A DNA stretch of 64,000 nucleotides, taken from assembly GCA_016217545.1 (NCBI GenBank), contig JACRHT010000016.1, positions 682,001 through 746,000 on the forward strand, read 5' to 3'. Made by a program: the position numbers and the translations under genes. This document shows, in pieces, positions 24,189 to 32,806 of the stretch. This stretch comes from Opitutia bacterium (lineage in GTDB: Bacteria; Verrucomicrobiota; Verrucomicrobiia; Opitutales; Opitutaceae). Below the pieces are notes generated by a model, which saw only the letters and a list, made by a program, of their open reading frames with translations, was not told the origin of the DNA and ran no database searches. Within the stretch, counting starts at the first letter, position 1; each line of letters begins with the position of its first letter.

Positions 24189-25976
24189 ATGCCTCGCTCC
24201 AACCTCTGGCTCAGTCTGGCCGCGCTCTTCGCCAGCGCGGCGGTCATGCACGCCGACACGAACCCCACGCAGGAACGCGCGGATCGTTTCCTCGCGCTCG
24301 TCAACGCGTCCTACCAGGCGCTCTCCACCGTCGAGAGCAACGCCCAGTGGGATGCCGCGACCGACGTCTCGCCGGTGCACGACGCCGCGTCCGAAGTCGC
24401 CGGCAAGGCGCGCGCCGCTTTCATGGGGAATCCCGCCCTGATCAAGGAAACCCGCGCGCTCCTGCTCGAGCGCAAGGATCTCAGCGAACTCACCGTCCGC
24501 CAACTCGAGCGCCTGCTGCTGCTGTCGGCCGAAGGCCCGATGACGAACCCCGATCTCACGCGCGCGCGCATCGCCGCGGAGACCGCGCAGGCATCCACGT
24601 TGAACGGTTTTGAATTCAAGCTGCGCGGAAAGCCGATCTCGGTAAACGAAATCGACAACCTTCTCCAAAGCAGCACCGACCTTGCCGAGCGCCAGGCGGT
24701 GTGGGAAGCCTCGAAGGAATCCGGCCAGGCGTTGAAGCCCGGCCTCGTCAAGCTGCGCGATCTGCGCAACGGCGTCGCGCGCGAGCTCGGCTTTAACGAC
24801 TACTTCGCGCTCCAAGTCGCCGGCTACGGCATGTCGACCGAGGAGATGGTGCAGCTGAACGACGAGTTCATGCGCGTGCTCCGCCCGCTCTATCTCCACC
24901 TGCACACGTGGGTGAAATACAAGCTCGCCGAGAAGTATCACCAGCCCGTGCCGAAGCGCATTCCGGCGCATTGGATCAACAACCGCTGGGCGCAGGAGTG
25001 GGACGGCATGGTCGAGGCCGCGAACCTCGAGCCCTACTTCAAGGACCGCACGCCCGAGTGGGTCGCGAAAGCTTCCGAGCAATTCTACGTCGGCCTCGGC
25101 TTCTCGAAACTGCCGGAGAGTTTCTGGAAAAAATCCGACCTCTACCCCGTCGCCGCCGGCGGCACGCGGAAGAAGAACACGCACGCCTCCGCCTGGCACG
25201 TCGACCTCGATCGCGACCTCCGCTCGCTCCAAAGCATCGAGGCCAATCCGTGGTGGTTCACGACCAACCACCACGAATTCGGACACATCTACTACTTCAT
25301 GAGCTACACGCGGCCCGAAGTGCCCGCGCTGTTGCGCAACGGCGCGAATCCCGCCTTCCACGAGGGCTTCGGCGAACTCACCGCCCTCGCCGCCTCGCAG
25401 GTGCCCTACCTGAAATCCCTCGGCGTGCTGCCCGCGAATTTCCAGGCGGACGAAAACGCCTTCCTCCTCAACAACGCCCTCGCTCCCGGCGTGCCTTTCA
25501 TTTTCTGGGCCTCCGGCGTGATGACGCACTGGGAAGCCGACATCTACGCGCATAACCTCCCCGAATCGGAGTGGAACAAGCGCTGGTGGGACCACGTGCG
25601 CAATTTCCAGGGCGTCGAGCCGCCCGCCGAGCGCGGCGAGGAATGGTGCGACGCCGCGACGAAGACGCACATCAACGACACGCCGGCCTACTACTACAGC
25701 TACGCGATCGCGCAGGTCTTCAAATTCCAGCTCCACGACTACATCGCCAAACACATCCTGCATCAGCCCCCGCAGTCCTGCAATTACGCCGGCAACAAAC
25801 AGGTCGGCGACTTCCTCCGCTCGATCATGGAAAAAGGCCAAACCGAAGACTGGCGCAAGGTGCTGCGCGAGGCGACCGGTGAGGAACTCTCAACCCGTGC
25901 GATGGTGGAATACTACGCGCCGCTCCTGAAGTGGCTCGAAGAACAAAACCAGGGCCGCCAAATCGGCTGGGAATGA
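24189..25976 (+). CDS. Peptidase M2 family (ACE-like) peptidyl-dipeptidase
   Basis: 595 residues with a signal peptide (cleaved after about residue 22, VMHA/DTN), so periplasmic or secreted. The zinc motif is HEFGH at 362-366 with the third ligand Glu in 'NPAFHEGFGE', matching the M2 pattern HEMGH...NPGFHEAIGD. Other ACE-family signatures are 'ALQVAGYGMS', 'HTHASAWHVDL' region and 'PAYYYSYAIAQVFKFQLHDYI'. It would remove C-terminal dipeptides. The stop overlaps the next gene's ATG (ATGA), implying coupling. Confidence 0.92.
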   Translation: MPRSNLWLSLAALFASAAVMHADTNPTQERADRFLALVNASYQALSTVESNAQWDAATDVSPVHDAASEVAGKARAAFMGNPALIKETRALLLERKDLSELTVRQLERLLLLSAEGPMTNPDLTRARIAAETAQASTLNGFEFKLRGKPISVNEIDNLLQSSTDLAERQAVWEASKESGQALKPGLVKLRDLRNGVARELGFNDYFALQVAGYGMSTEEMVQLNDEFMRVLRPLYLHLHTWVKYKLAEKYHQPVPKRIPAHWINNRWAQEWDGMVEAANLEPYFKDRTPEWVAKASEQFYVGLGFSKLPESFWKKSDLYPVAAGGTRKKNTHASAWHVDLDRDLRSLQSIEANPWWFTTNHHEFGHIYYFMSYTRPEVPALLRNGANPAFHEGFGELTALAASQVPYLKSLGVLPANFQADENAFLLNNALAPGVPFIFWASGVMTHWEADIYAHNLPESEWNKRWWDHVRNFQGVEPPAERGEEWCDAATKTHINDTPAYYYSYAIAQVFKFQLHDYIAKHILHQPPQSCNYAGNKQVGDFLRSIMEKGQTEDWRKVLREATGEELSTRAMVEYYAPLLKWLEEQNQGRQIGWE

Positions 25977-26515
25977 CCCGCGCGCCCGCGATCGCCCTCG
26001 CCGCGTTTGTCGCGCTCGTCGCGTTCGTCGCTCCGCCGACGCCCGCCGCGAACGCCGCGGATGCCGCGGATGCCGCGAGCCCAGTCGCGCAGGACACCGC
26101 CGTCGGTGTCGCCGACCTCGGCTGGCTCGCGGGCACTTGGCGCGGCCCCACGCCGGCGGGCCGCACGATCGAGACCACCTACACTCCGCCGGACGGCGGC
26201 GTCGTTCTCGGCACCAGCAAGGAGTTCAACGCGGACGGCCGCTGCGTGTTCTTCGATCTCGAACACTTCGCGCTGAAAGACGGCGTGCTCACGCTCACGC
26301 CGCATCCCGCCGGCAAGCGCAGCGCGGACTCCTTCCCGCTCGTCGCCTTCGATCGCACCGCCCGCCGCGCGACCTTCGCCAACCGCGCGCACGATTGGCC
26401 GCAGCAATTCGACTACGCGCGCGAATCGCACGACCGCCTCGTCATCGTCCTTTCCGGTCCTGACAAATCCGGCGGCACGCGCACGGAGCGCTACGAACTC
26501 GGACTCGTCCGCTGA
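25973..26515 (+). CDS. Exported DUF6265-type protein
   Basis: 180 residues. The start at 25973 is inside the previous gene's stop (ATGA), and gives a signal peptide (MTRAPAIALAAFVALVAFVA..., cleaved near ANA). The mature part opens with 'LGWLAGTWRG', and continues with an alternating beta pattern ('YTPPDGGVVLGTSKEF', 'HFALKDGVLTLTPHPAG', 'ATFANRAHDWPQQFDYARE'), a lipocalin-like small barrel seen in this family. Function unknown; coupling to the M2 peptidase suggests a related envelope role. Confidence 0.8.
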   Translation: MTRAPAIALAAFVALVAFVAPPTPAANAADAADAASPVAQDTAVGVADLGWLAGTWRGPTPAGRTIETTYTPPDGGVVLGTSKEFNADGRCVFFDLEHFALKDGVLTLTPHPAGKRSADSFPLVAFDRTARRATFANRAHDWPQQFDYARESHDRLVIVLSGPDKSGGTRTERYELGLVR

Positions 26516-26542
26516 CTTCCGCCGCGCGTCGAGCTTCCCATT

Positions 26543-26557
26543 TTCGGGAAACCCGAA
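26543..26557. terminator. Weak hairpin after the M2/DUF6265 pair
   Basis: TTCGGG (26543-26548), loop AAA, CCCGAA (26552-26557), starting 27 bases after the stop. It lacks a clear T-run, so it is only a possible terminator. Confidence 0.3.
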
Positions 26558-26689
26558 TCCCGCCCCCGGCCGAGCGTCATCCGCCGCACCTGCCTGCCGT
26601 GCTCTCTAGTCGTTGACCACAAGCGATTTGAAATAAACAAGTCCGCTGGCATGCCGGGTGCAAAAGCTGACCGACTCACCGCCCCTCTC

Positions 26690-28219
26690 ATGCTCCAGCT
26701 TCGGCGCCCATTCGCCCTTTTTCTTTTCCTCGCTCCGTTCGTCGTCGCGCTCGCGCAAAACGCCAACGACGCCACGCCCGCCAGCACTCCGGGGCCGATC
26801 CGTGAGAAGCTGACGCTCGACGACGCCATCCGCCGCGCCGTGGCGAAGAATTACACGATCCAATCCGACGCGCTCGACGTCTCGATCGCCCGCGCGCGCG
26901 TGCTGGAGCAATTCGGCATCTTCGATCCCCAGCTCACGGGCAAATACACCTACGGGGAAAACGAGAATCCGCTGCAGACCTTCAACTCGTCGACCGGCCT
27001 GCGCAATTTCACCACCGACAAGACCGACAGCTACGAACTCGCCGTCGGCGGCACGATGCCGTGGGGCCTCACCTACTCGCTCGGTGCCACGCAGACCAAT
27101 GCGCGCGGCACGTTCAACGGCTACGCGGACGCGTTCGACACCTTTGCCGGCGTCTCGGCCCGCCAGCCGCTGTTGCGCGGTTTCGGCTTCGGCGCGACCA
27201 CCGCCCAGATCCGCATCGCGATGGCCGGCCGCGATATTTCCGAATGGCAGTTCCGCCAATCGGTCATCGATACGATCACCCGCGTCACGTTCGCCTACTA
27301 CGAGCTGAGCTTCGCGCAGTCGAACCTCCGCACCGCGCTGCGCTTCCGCGAAGTCGCCGCGACGCTGCTCGAAGAGAATCAAAAGCGCTTCAAGGTCGGC
27401 GCGATGTCCGAATACGACGTCACTTCCGCCCGCGCGCGCGTTGCCATGCGCGAGGAGAACATCTTCTCCGCCGAGCGTGGCGTCCGCGAAGCCGAGAACG
27501 CCCTCAAGGCCCTCATCTCCGACGAGCGCAGCGTGAAGCTCCTCGATTGGAAAATCGAAATCGAGCCGCTTACGACGCTGCCCGTCGCGCTCGTCAATCC
27601 CGCCCTCGATTTTCAGGAAGCCCTCAAGAAACGCCCCGACTACCAGCAGGCGAAGCTCAACCTCAAGCGCTCCGACATCTCCTACAAATACCAGCGCAAC
27701 CAGCTCCTGCCGCGCGTCGACCTCGTCGGCAGCTACGGCTACAACGGCCTCGACGCCAACCGCGAGACTGCCCAGCGCATGGTCCGCAACGAGGACTTCC
27801 GCTCCTTCAGCTACGGCGTGCAGGTCACCATCCCGTTCACCTTCGCCGCCGAACGCGGCCGCTACCGCCAGGCGAAGTTCGCCAAGCGCCAGGCCGAGAT
27901 CGATCTCGAGCAAATCGAGCAGAACATCGTCGTCTCCGTCGGCAACGCCGCCGCGAATATCGAGACCACCCGCCAGCGCGTCGCCGCCGCCCGTCAGGCC
28001 CGCGAACTCGCCCAAAAGGTCCTCGAGGACGAACAAAAGCGCCTCCGCGCGGGCAGCAGCAGCACGTTCTTCGTTTCCCAGGAGCAGGAAATCGTTGCCA
28101 GCACGGAAGTCAGCGAACTCCGCGCCGAAGCCGACTACCGTCGGGCGATCGCCGAATACGACCGGCAGCTCGGCGTCACGCTGGAAAAGCTAAATATCAG
28201 CATCACTGCGCCGAAGTAA
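26690..28219 (+). CDS. TolC-family outer-membrane efflux protein
   Basis: 509 residues from the ATG at 26690, which gives a signal peptide (MLQLRRPFALFLFLAPFVVALA). Two outer-membrane-efflux repeats are visible: 'LTLDDAIRRAVAKNYTIQ'...'PQLTGKYTYG' and 'EALKKRPDYQQAKLNLKRSDISYKYQRN'...'VDLVGSYGYNG', with long alpha-helical heptads ('RVLEDEQ', 'EQIEQNIVVSVGNAAANIE'). Such proteins form trimeric channels from periplasm to outside. No membrane-fusion or inner-membrane pump gene adjoins it. A start 39 bases earlier is in frame but would spoil the signal peptide. Followed by a strong terminator. Confidence 0.9.
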   Translation: MLQLRRPFALFLFLAPFVVALAQNANDATPASTPGPIREKLTLDDAIRRAVAKNYTIQSDALDVSIARARVLEQFGIFDPQLTGKYTYGENENPLQTFNSSTGLRNFTTDKTDSYELAVGGTMPWGLTYSLGATQTNARGTFNGYADAFDTFAGVSARQPLLRGFGFGATTAQIRIAMAGRDISEWQFRQSVIDTITRVTFAYYELSFAQSNLRTALRFREVAATLLEENQKRFKVGAMSEYDVTSARARVAMREENIFSAERGVREAENALKALISDERSVKLLDWKIEIEPLTTLPVALVNPALDFQEALKKRPDYQQAKLNLKRSDISYKYQRNQLLPRVDLVGSYGYNGLDANRETAQRMVRNEDFRSFSYGVQVTIPFTFAAERGRYRQAKFAKRQAEIDLEQIEQNIVVSVGNAAANIETTRQRVAAARQARELAQKVLEDEQKRLRAGSSSTFFVSQEQEIVASTEVSELRAEADYRRAIAEYDRQLGVTLEKLNISITAPK

Positions 28220-28247
28220 TAATCAGGTTTGTTTAGTGTGTGTGTCC

Positions 28248-28288
28248 AACAGGCGGCGGCCCCTCAAAAGGCGCCGCCTGTTTGTTTT
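28248..28288 (+). terminator. Strong intrinsic terminator of the TolC-like gene
   Basis: AACAGGCGGCG (28248-28258) pairs with CGCCGCCTGTT (28272-28282), an 11-bp perfect stem, followed by TGTTTTC. It begins 28 bases after the stop codon. Confidence 0.9.
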
Positions 28289-28352
28289 CGCCGCCGCTAC
28301 AGCGAACGCGGCTCGGAAGTGGTTTTGCGAAACACGGGTGTAGTCCGGTCTG

Positions 28353-28595
28353 CTACCGCTTTTTCGCGACTAGCCGATCAATTACCAACGAAGCCTGCTC
28401 TTTGCTCAAGCATTCGAGAAACGCCTCGTCCTGAAATCCCTCCGTCCAAAGACGTAATTTCTGCTTCTTCGTGGCGAACTCTGAATATGGGGTCCACGGC
28501 GGTAATGCGAAAAATTGAAAACCGCGCCCATCCAAGAATGCCTTCACTGTGTTGTAGCGCACCAGCTCTGGGAGCGATTCGCCTTTATTTTTCAT
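28353..28595 (-). CDS. Hypothetical 80-residue protein
   Basis: Starts 7 bases after the stop of the DUF1080 gene on the same strand. Amphipathic, rich in aromatic residues (FQFFALPPWTPYSEF) with a Lys/Arg-rich middle; no signal peptide or membrane segment. Its bases look less GC-rich than the neighbours, which could mean recent acquisition. Not recognised. The tight spacing to the upstream gene is the main support for it being real. Confidence 0.5.
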   Translation of the reverse strand: MKNKGESLPELVRYNTVKAFLDGRGFQFFALPPWTPYSEFATKKQKLRLWTEGFQDEAFLECLSKEQASLVIDRLVAKKR

Positions 28596-28602
28596 GACAC
28601 TT

Positions 28603-29238
28603 TCAGATCGCGCGCACCTTCACGTTCCGCAGCTCGATGCTTTCGCCTGCAACGGCCACCCGGCCACTCCGCTCGGCGACGAACTTCGCCACGGACGGAT
28701 TCGCGCTCGCCGCGATCGCTTTGCGCCAATCTGGCGTGTCGAGCATGTAGCTCATCACCTTCTCGCCGTTGATCCAGTATTCGACCGAGTTGCCGAACAC
28801 CACGATCTTGCAGCGATACCACACGTCGAACTGCGGCGGAATCTTCCGGTCGGGCGCACTCAGGCCGTTTCCACCGAGCACGTCGCCGTGCCCGGCCAGC
28901 TGCATCACCGGCCCGGATTTCTCCGGCGACGCTTCGTCCTCGAACACCCGGAAATACACCGCGCCCTTGCCGCCCTCGGCGACCTTCCAGTCGAACGTCA
29001 GTTCGAAATCCGCAAACGCATCGTTCGTCACCAGCGCCGCACCAGCCGCGCCGAAGAACGAGCCGTCGCGCGCCTGCCAATTCGTCGGCAGCTTGTTGGC
29101 CCGATAGCCGTGCCAGTCGCTCGCATCGAGCAAACGCCAGCCCTGCGAGCGCTCGAACGCCGTCACCTTCGGCTGATCGGCCGCCATCAACGCAACCGGG
29201 AAAACCAACGCGGCAAACAGAAGTGACTTGGGGCTCAT
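28603..29238 (-). CDS. Secreted DUF1080 (3-keto-disaccharide hydrolase-type) protein
   Basis: 211 residues from the ATG at 29238 (a GTG 9 bases upstream is in frame). Signal peptide MSPKSLLFAALVFPVALMAA. The concanavalin-like DUF1080 domain fills the rest: 'DWHGYRANKLPTNWQARDGSF', 'FADFELTFDWKVAEGGKGAVYFRV', 'SGPVMQLAGHGD', 'FDVWYRCKIVVFGNSVEYWINGEKVMSY' and 'IELRNVKVRAI' at the end. Members hydrolyse 3-keto-glycosides in sugar catabolism, and many are abundant in Verrucomicrobiota and Planctomycetota. Substrate unknown. Confidence 0.85.
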   Translation of the reverse strand: MSPKSLLFAALVFPVALMAADQPKVTAFERSQGWRLLDASDWHGYRANKLPTNWQARDGSFFGAAGAALVTNDAFADFELTFDWKVAEGGKGAVYFRVFEDEASPEKSGPVMQLAGHGDVLGGNGLSAPDRKIPPQFDVWYRCKIVVFGNSVEYWINGEKVMSYMLDTPDWRKAIAASANPSVAKFVAERSGRVAVAGESIELRNVKVRAI

Positions 29239-29279
29239 GGTGCTCACGATGTGGCTCGGCCCCGCAGCGTCAATCTCCG

Positions 29280-29301
29280 GAATAGGGTGAGCCCCCTATT
29301 C
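29280..29301. promoter_or_regulatory. Perfect palindrome upstream of HTH-MBL gene
   Basis: GAATAGGG (29280-29287) and CCCTATTC (29294-29301), perfect 8-bp arms with a 6-base spacer, in the 175-bp divergent gap between the DUF1080 gene and the HTH/metallo-beta-lactamase gene. The form is that of a dimeric-repressor operator, and the adjacent gene carries an HTH-like domain; the link is inference. Confidence 0.4.
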
Positions 29302-29413
29302 ATTCTCTGGAAAGCAGAATGTGCCCCTCCCCTCCGCGCAAGCGGGCCGTCGCAGCACCGAGCCACGCCAATGTCCGCTTGCGCCGCCGCGCCGCCGCCG
29401 CGAACGTGCCTCC

Positions 29414-30241
29414 ATGCCGCGCATCCCTCTCGAGGACAATTTCACCGACGTGCTGGGTAAAGCCCAACGCGGCCTCCACCTCTCCGACGCCGACCTCGTC
29501 GCCAAGGCCGGCATCACCGCCGCCGAGTTTGCCGCCCTCAAGAAAGGCGAAATCCGCGACCACCCGCTCCGCGCCATCGCCCGCGCCCTCCAGCTCAACG
29601 GCGCCGCCCTGCTCACTCTCGCCCGCAAGGAATGGTATCCGCAACAACCGGTCTTCCCCCGCGGCTTCGCGATGTTCAACACGCCGCACGAGGACATGAC
29701 GGTGAACAGCTACCTCGCGTGGGACACGCGCACGCGCCTCGCCGCGGCGTTCGACACCGGCGCCGACGCCAGTGCGATGATCGACACCATCGCGAGCGAG
29801 AAGCTCACCCTCCGCTACATTTTCGTCACCCACACGCACGAGGACCACATCGCCGCGTTGCCGCAACTCGCCGCCGCCGCCCCCGCCGCGGAAATCTGGT
29901 CGAGCGACCGCGAGCCGGTCGCCTTCCCCGGCGCCCGCACGTTTACCGAGAACGCCCACTTTCACCTCGGCGAACTCGCCGTGAAAACGCTGCTCACCTG
30001 GGGCCACTCGCCCGGCCAGACGACGTTCTATGTCACCGGCCTCTCCTGGCCGCTCGCGATCGTCGGCGACTCGCTGTTCGCCGCCTCGGCCGGCGGCAGC
30101 CCCGAGCACTACGCCGACCAGCTCCGCAACGACCGCGAAAAGATCTTCCGCCTGCCCTCCGATACCGTGCTGGCCTGCGGCCACGGCCCGTTGACGACGC
30201 TCACCCAGGAACGTCGCTACAATCCGTTCTTCGCTCGATGA
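29414..30241 (+). CDS. HTH-like domain fused to metallo-beta-lactamase-fold hydrolase
   Basis: 275 residues from the ATG at 29414. Residues about 5-75 ('VLGKAQRGLHLSDADLVAKA', 'GITAAEFAALKKGEI') have the helix pattern of an XRE-type helix-turn-helix. From about 85 the metallo-beta-lactamase fold begins, with 'HTHEDH' at 140-145, a third His in 'TWGHSPGQTTFYV', an Asp in 'IVGDSLFA' and a terminal 'VLACGHGPLTTL'. This is a glyoxalase-II-like two-metal site. The combination suggests either a self-regulating hydrolase or a domain used for protein interaction. Confidence 0.83.
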   Translation: MPRIPLEDNFTDVLGKAQRGLHLSDADLVAKAGITAAEFAALKKGEIRDHPLRAIARALQLNGAALLTLARKEWYPQQPVFPRGFAMFNTPHEDMTVNSYLAWDTRTRLAAAFDTGADASAMIDTIASEKLTLRYIFVTHTHEDHIAALPQLAAAAPAAEIWSSDREPVAFPGARTFTENAHFHLGELAVKTLLTWGHSPGQTTFYVTGLSWPLAIVGDSLFAASAGGSPEHYADQLRNDREKIFRLPSDTVLACGHGPLTTLTQERRYNPFFAR

Positions 30242-30321
30242 GCTGGCGCACTAGCTGCCGGAAAGAGACTTGAGCCGGTCCGGCGACCCGGTTCCTGTCC
30301 GATATAGGTAGGAACCCTCTG

Positions 30322-32781
30322 ATGCCCCGTTTGCCCCTCCGCCGCGTCCGGCTCGTCGCGTGGTGCCTTTTGTGCGCCGGCGTGATCGGTCTTTTGCGCG
30401 CCGATGAATCCGCGCCACCGGCCAAACGCCGCTGGCGCGCCGGGGTCGAACTCGGAGCCGCGCCGTTCACCTTTGCCGACGATCAGGGTCGGCCCACCGG
30501 CTTCGCCGTCGAATTGCTCCGCGCCGTCGCCGCGGAGCGCGGACTCGAGATCGAATTCGTCACGACGCCGTGGAGCGAGATGCTTCCCAAATTCCGTCGC
30601 GGCGAAATCGACATCATCTGCAACATCGTCGACACGCCGGATCGCCACTCCTTCATCGCGTTCAGCAGCACCACGGCCACGCTCAAGGGCGCGCTTTTCC
30701 TGCGCAAGGACCACGCGCCGCTCTACGACTACAGCGACATCAACGGCCTCCGCATTGCCGTGCCGCGCGACTCGCGAGCGCACGACTTCCTGAAACGCAG
30801 CCCGTGGCGCGTCGAATTCGCGTTCGAGCCCTCGCTCCTCGATTGCATCACCGCGCTCGACCAAGGACGCGCCGACGCCGTCTTTTCCACCGACCTCGTC
30901 GCCGCCGACATCATGCGGCGCCGCGGGCTCACCAACATCGTGCGCTCGAAGCTCGAGTTTCCCGATCTCGACTATCGCGAGCACTTCGGTGTCTCGCCCG
31001 CCAACCCGCAACTCCTGGCCGAACTCAACGAGGGCCTGCTGACCGTCGAGCGCCACGATCACTACGACCGCCTCTACGAACGATGGATCGGCCCACTCCG
31101 CCCGCGCGAACTCGGCTGGCGTGACCTGCGCCCCTACGCGGCTCCCTTCGTCGTCTCGCTCGGCCTGATCCTTTTCGCCTTCGCGTGGCAACGCCGGATG
31201 CTGCTGCAAGTTGCCCGGCAGGCCGAAGCGCTGCGTCTCAGCGAGGAGCGCCTCTCGCTCGTGCTCGAAGGCAGCCAGGACGGATTCTGGGACTGGAACG
31301 TGCGCACCGGCGAAATCCTCCGCAGCCCGCGTTGGTATTCCATGCTCGGCTACACGGCCGACGATATCCCGCCCGACCACGCCGGCTTCTCCGGCATCGT
31401 CCATCCCGACGACCGCGAGCGTTGCGTAGCCTCCGAGTCCGAATTCTGGCGCGGCCAGGATCACTTCACCATCGAACTCCGCTTGCGCACCAAGGACGGC
31501 GGTTGGAAGTGGATCCTCGACCGCGGCAAGGTCGTCGCGCGCGACCCGCACACGCACGAGCCGCTCCGCATCGCCGGCACGCACACCGACATCACGTCCC
31601 GCAAACTCGCCGAGCAGGAGGCCGAGAGCCTGCAGCGCAAGATGCAGGAGACCCAGCGCCTCGAGAGCCTCGGCGTCCTCGCCGGCGGCATCGCGCACGA
31701 TTTCAACAACCTCCTCACCGTCATCCTCGGCAACGCTTCCCTCGTCGAACTCGACGAGCGCGCCTCGCCCGCGACCGCCGGCCACGTGGAGAAGATCAAG
31801 CAAGCGTCCAATCGCGCGGCCGATCTCTGCCGGCAACTCCTCGCCTACGCCGGCAAAGGCGCGTTCACGATCGAGCAATTGTCGCTCAACTCCATCGCGC
31901 GCGACACCGTGCATCTCTTGGAACTCTCCGCGCAGCGCCAGGCCGCGCTCGACTTCGCGCTCGCGAAGGACCTCCCGCTCGTCGAAGGCGATCCGTCGCA
32001 ATTGCAGCAGGTCATCATGAACCTCGTGCTGAACGCCTCCGAGGCCATCGCGAAAAAAGGCGGTCGCATCCGCCTCACGACGTCGCGCGTCGATCTCGTG
32101 CGCGGCGAACTGGCGGACGCCCTGCCGTCGCCCGACCTCGCCGCCGGCATCTACGCCTGCCTCGAGGTGGCCGACAACGGCTGCGGTATGTCGCCCGAGG
32201 TTCGCGCGCGCATCTTCGATCCGTTCTTCACGACGAAATTCACCGGGCGCGGCCTCGGCCTCGCCGCCGTCCTCGGCATCGTGCGCTCCCACCGCGGCGC
32301 ACTCACGGTCCACAGCGAACCCGACCGCGGCTCCACTTTCCGCGTCTACCTCCCCGCCACGGCGTCGGCCGCGCCGCCCCCGAAGCCGCCGACGCGCGAC
32401 CGCGGCGCGTCGACGGGAGTCATTCTCGTTGCCGACGACGACGAAGCGCTCCGCCCGCTTTTCGCCGAAGTGCTGAGCCGCCTCGGCTTCACGCCGGTCG
32501 TCACCGCCGATGGCGACGAAGCGCTCGCCGCCTTCACCGCAGAGCCGGAGCGGTTCACCGCCGCCCTCCTCTATCTCACCATGCCGGGCAAGGACGGCCT
32601 GCAGACGTTGCGCGAGCTGCGGCGCATCCGCGCCGAATTGCCGTGCGTCCTTGTCAGCGGCTACAGCGAACACGAGGCCCGCGCGCGCGGCGACGTGCGC
32701 GAGTTCACCGACTTCCTGCAAAAGCCGTTCACACCCGAAAGCTTGAACGCCGTGCTCCGCCGCGCCACGAGTAGGGTGTGA
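30322..32781 (+). CDS. Hybrid sensor histidine kinase with periplasmic solute-binding domain and degenerate receiver
   Basis: 819 residues. Order: signal peptide (1-26); a family-3 solute-binding domain (about 40-270; 'GAAPFTFADDQGRPTGFAVELL', 'FRRGEIDIICNI'); one membrane helix (about 275-293); a PAS/PAC pair (about 310-430; 'GFWDWNVRTGEILRSPRW', 'RIAGTHTDITSRKLAE'); HisKA with His459 in 'GGIAHDFNNLLT'; HATPase ('NLVLNASEAI', 'DNGCGMS', 'GRGLGLAAVLGIV'); and a C-terminal receiver. The receiver's phosphorylated Asp is Tyr751 ('ALLYLTMPGKDG', codon TAT), so phosphate relay through it should fail. An AGGAA sequence 8 bases before the ATG makes a good ribosome site. No transcriptional response regulator adjoins. 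Confidence 0.92.
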   Translation: MPRLPLRRVRLVAWCLLCAGVIGLLRADESAPPAKRRWRAGVELGAAPFTFADDQGRPTGFAVELLRAVAAERGLEIEFVTTPWSEMLPKFRRGEIDIICNIVDTPDRHSFIAFSSTTATLKGALFLRKDHAPLYDYSDINGLRIAVPRDSRAHDFLKRSPWRVEFAFEPSLLDCITALDQGRADAVFSTDLVAADIMRRRGLTNIVRSKLEFPDLDYREHFGVSPANPQLLAELNEGLLTVERHDHYDRLYERWIGPLRPRELGWRDLRPYAAPFVVSLGLILFAFAWQRRMLLQVARQAEALRLSEERLSLVLEGSQDGFWDWNVRTGEILRSPRWYSMLGYTADDIPPDHAGFSGIVHPDDRERCVASESEFWRGQDHFTIELRLRTKDGGWKWILDRGKVVARDPHTHEPLRIAGTHTDITSRKLAEQEAESLQRKMQETQRLESLGVLAGGIAHDFNNLLTVILGNASLVELDERASPATAGHVEKIKQASNRAADLCRQLLAYAGKGAFTIEQLSLNSIARDTVHLLELSAQRQAALDFALAKDLPLVEGDPSQLQQVIMNLVLNASEAIAKKGGRIRLTTSRVDLVRGELADALPSPDLAAGIYACLEVADNGCGMSPEVRARIFDPFFTTKFTGRGLGLAAVLGIVRSHRGALTVHSEPDRGSTFRVYLPATASAAPPPKPPTRDRGASTGVILVADDDEALRPLFAEVLSRLGFTPVVTADGDEALAAFTAEPERFTAALLYLTMPGKDGLQTLRELRRIRAELPCVLVSGYSEHEARARGDVREFTDFLQKPFTPESLNAVLRRATSRV

Positions 32782-32806
32782 CCGCTCACGCTCTTCCGGC
32801 CCGGCC

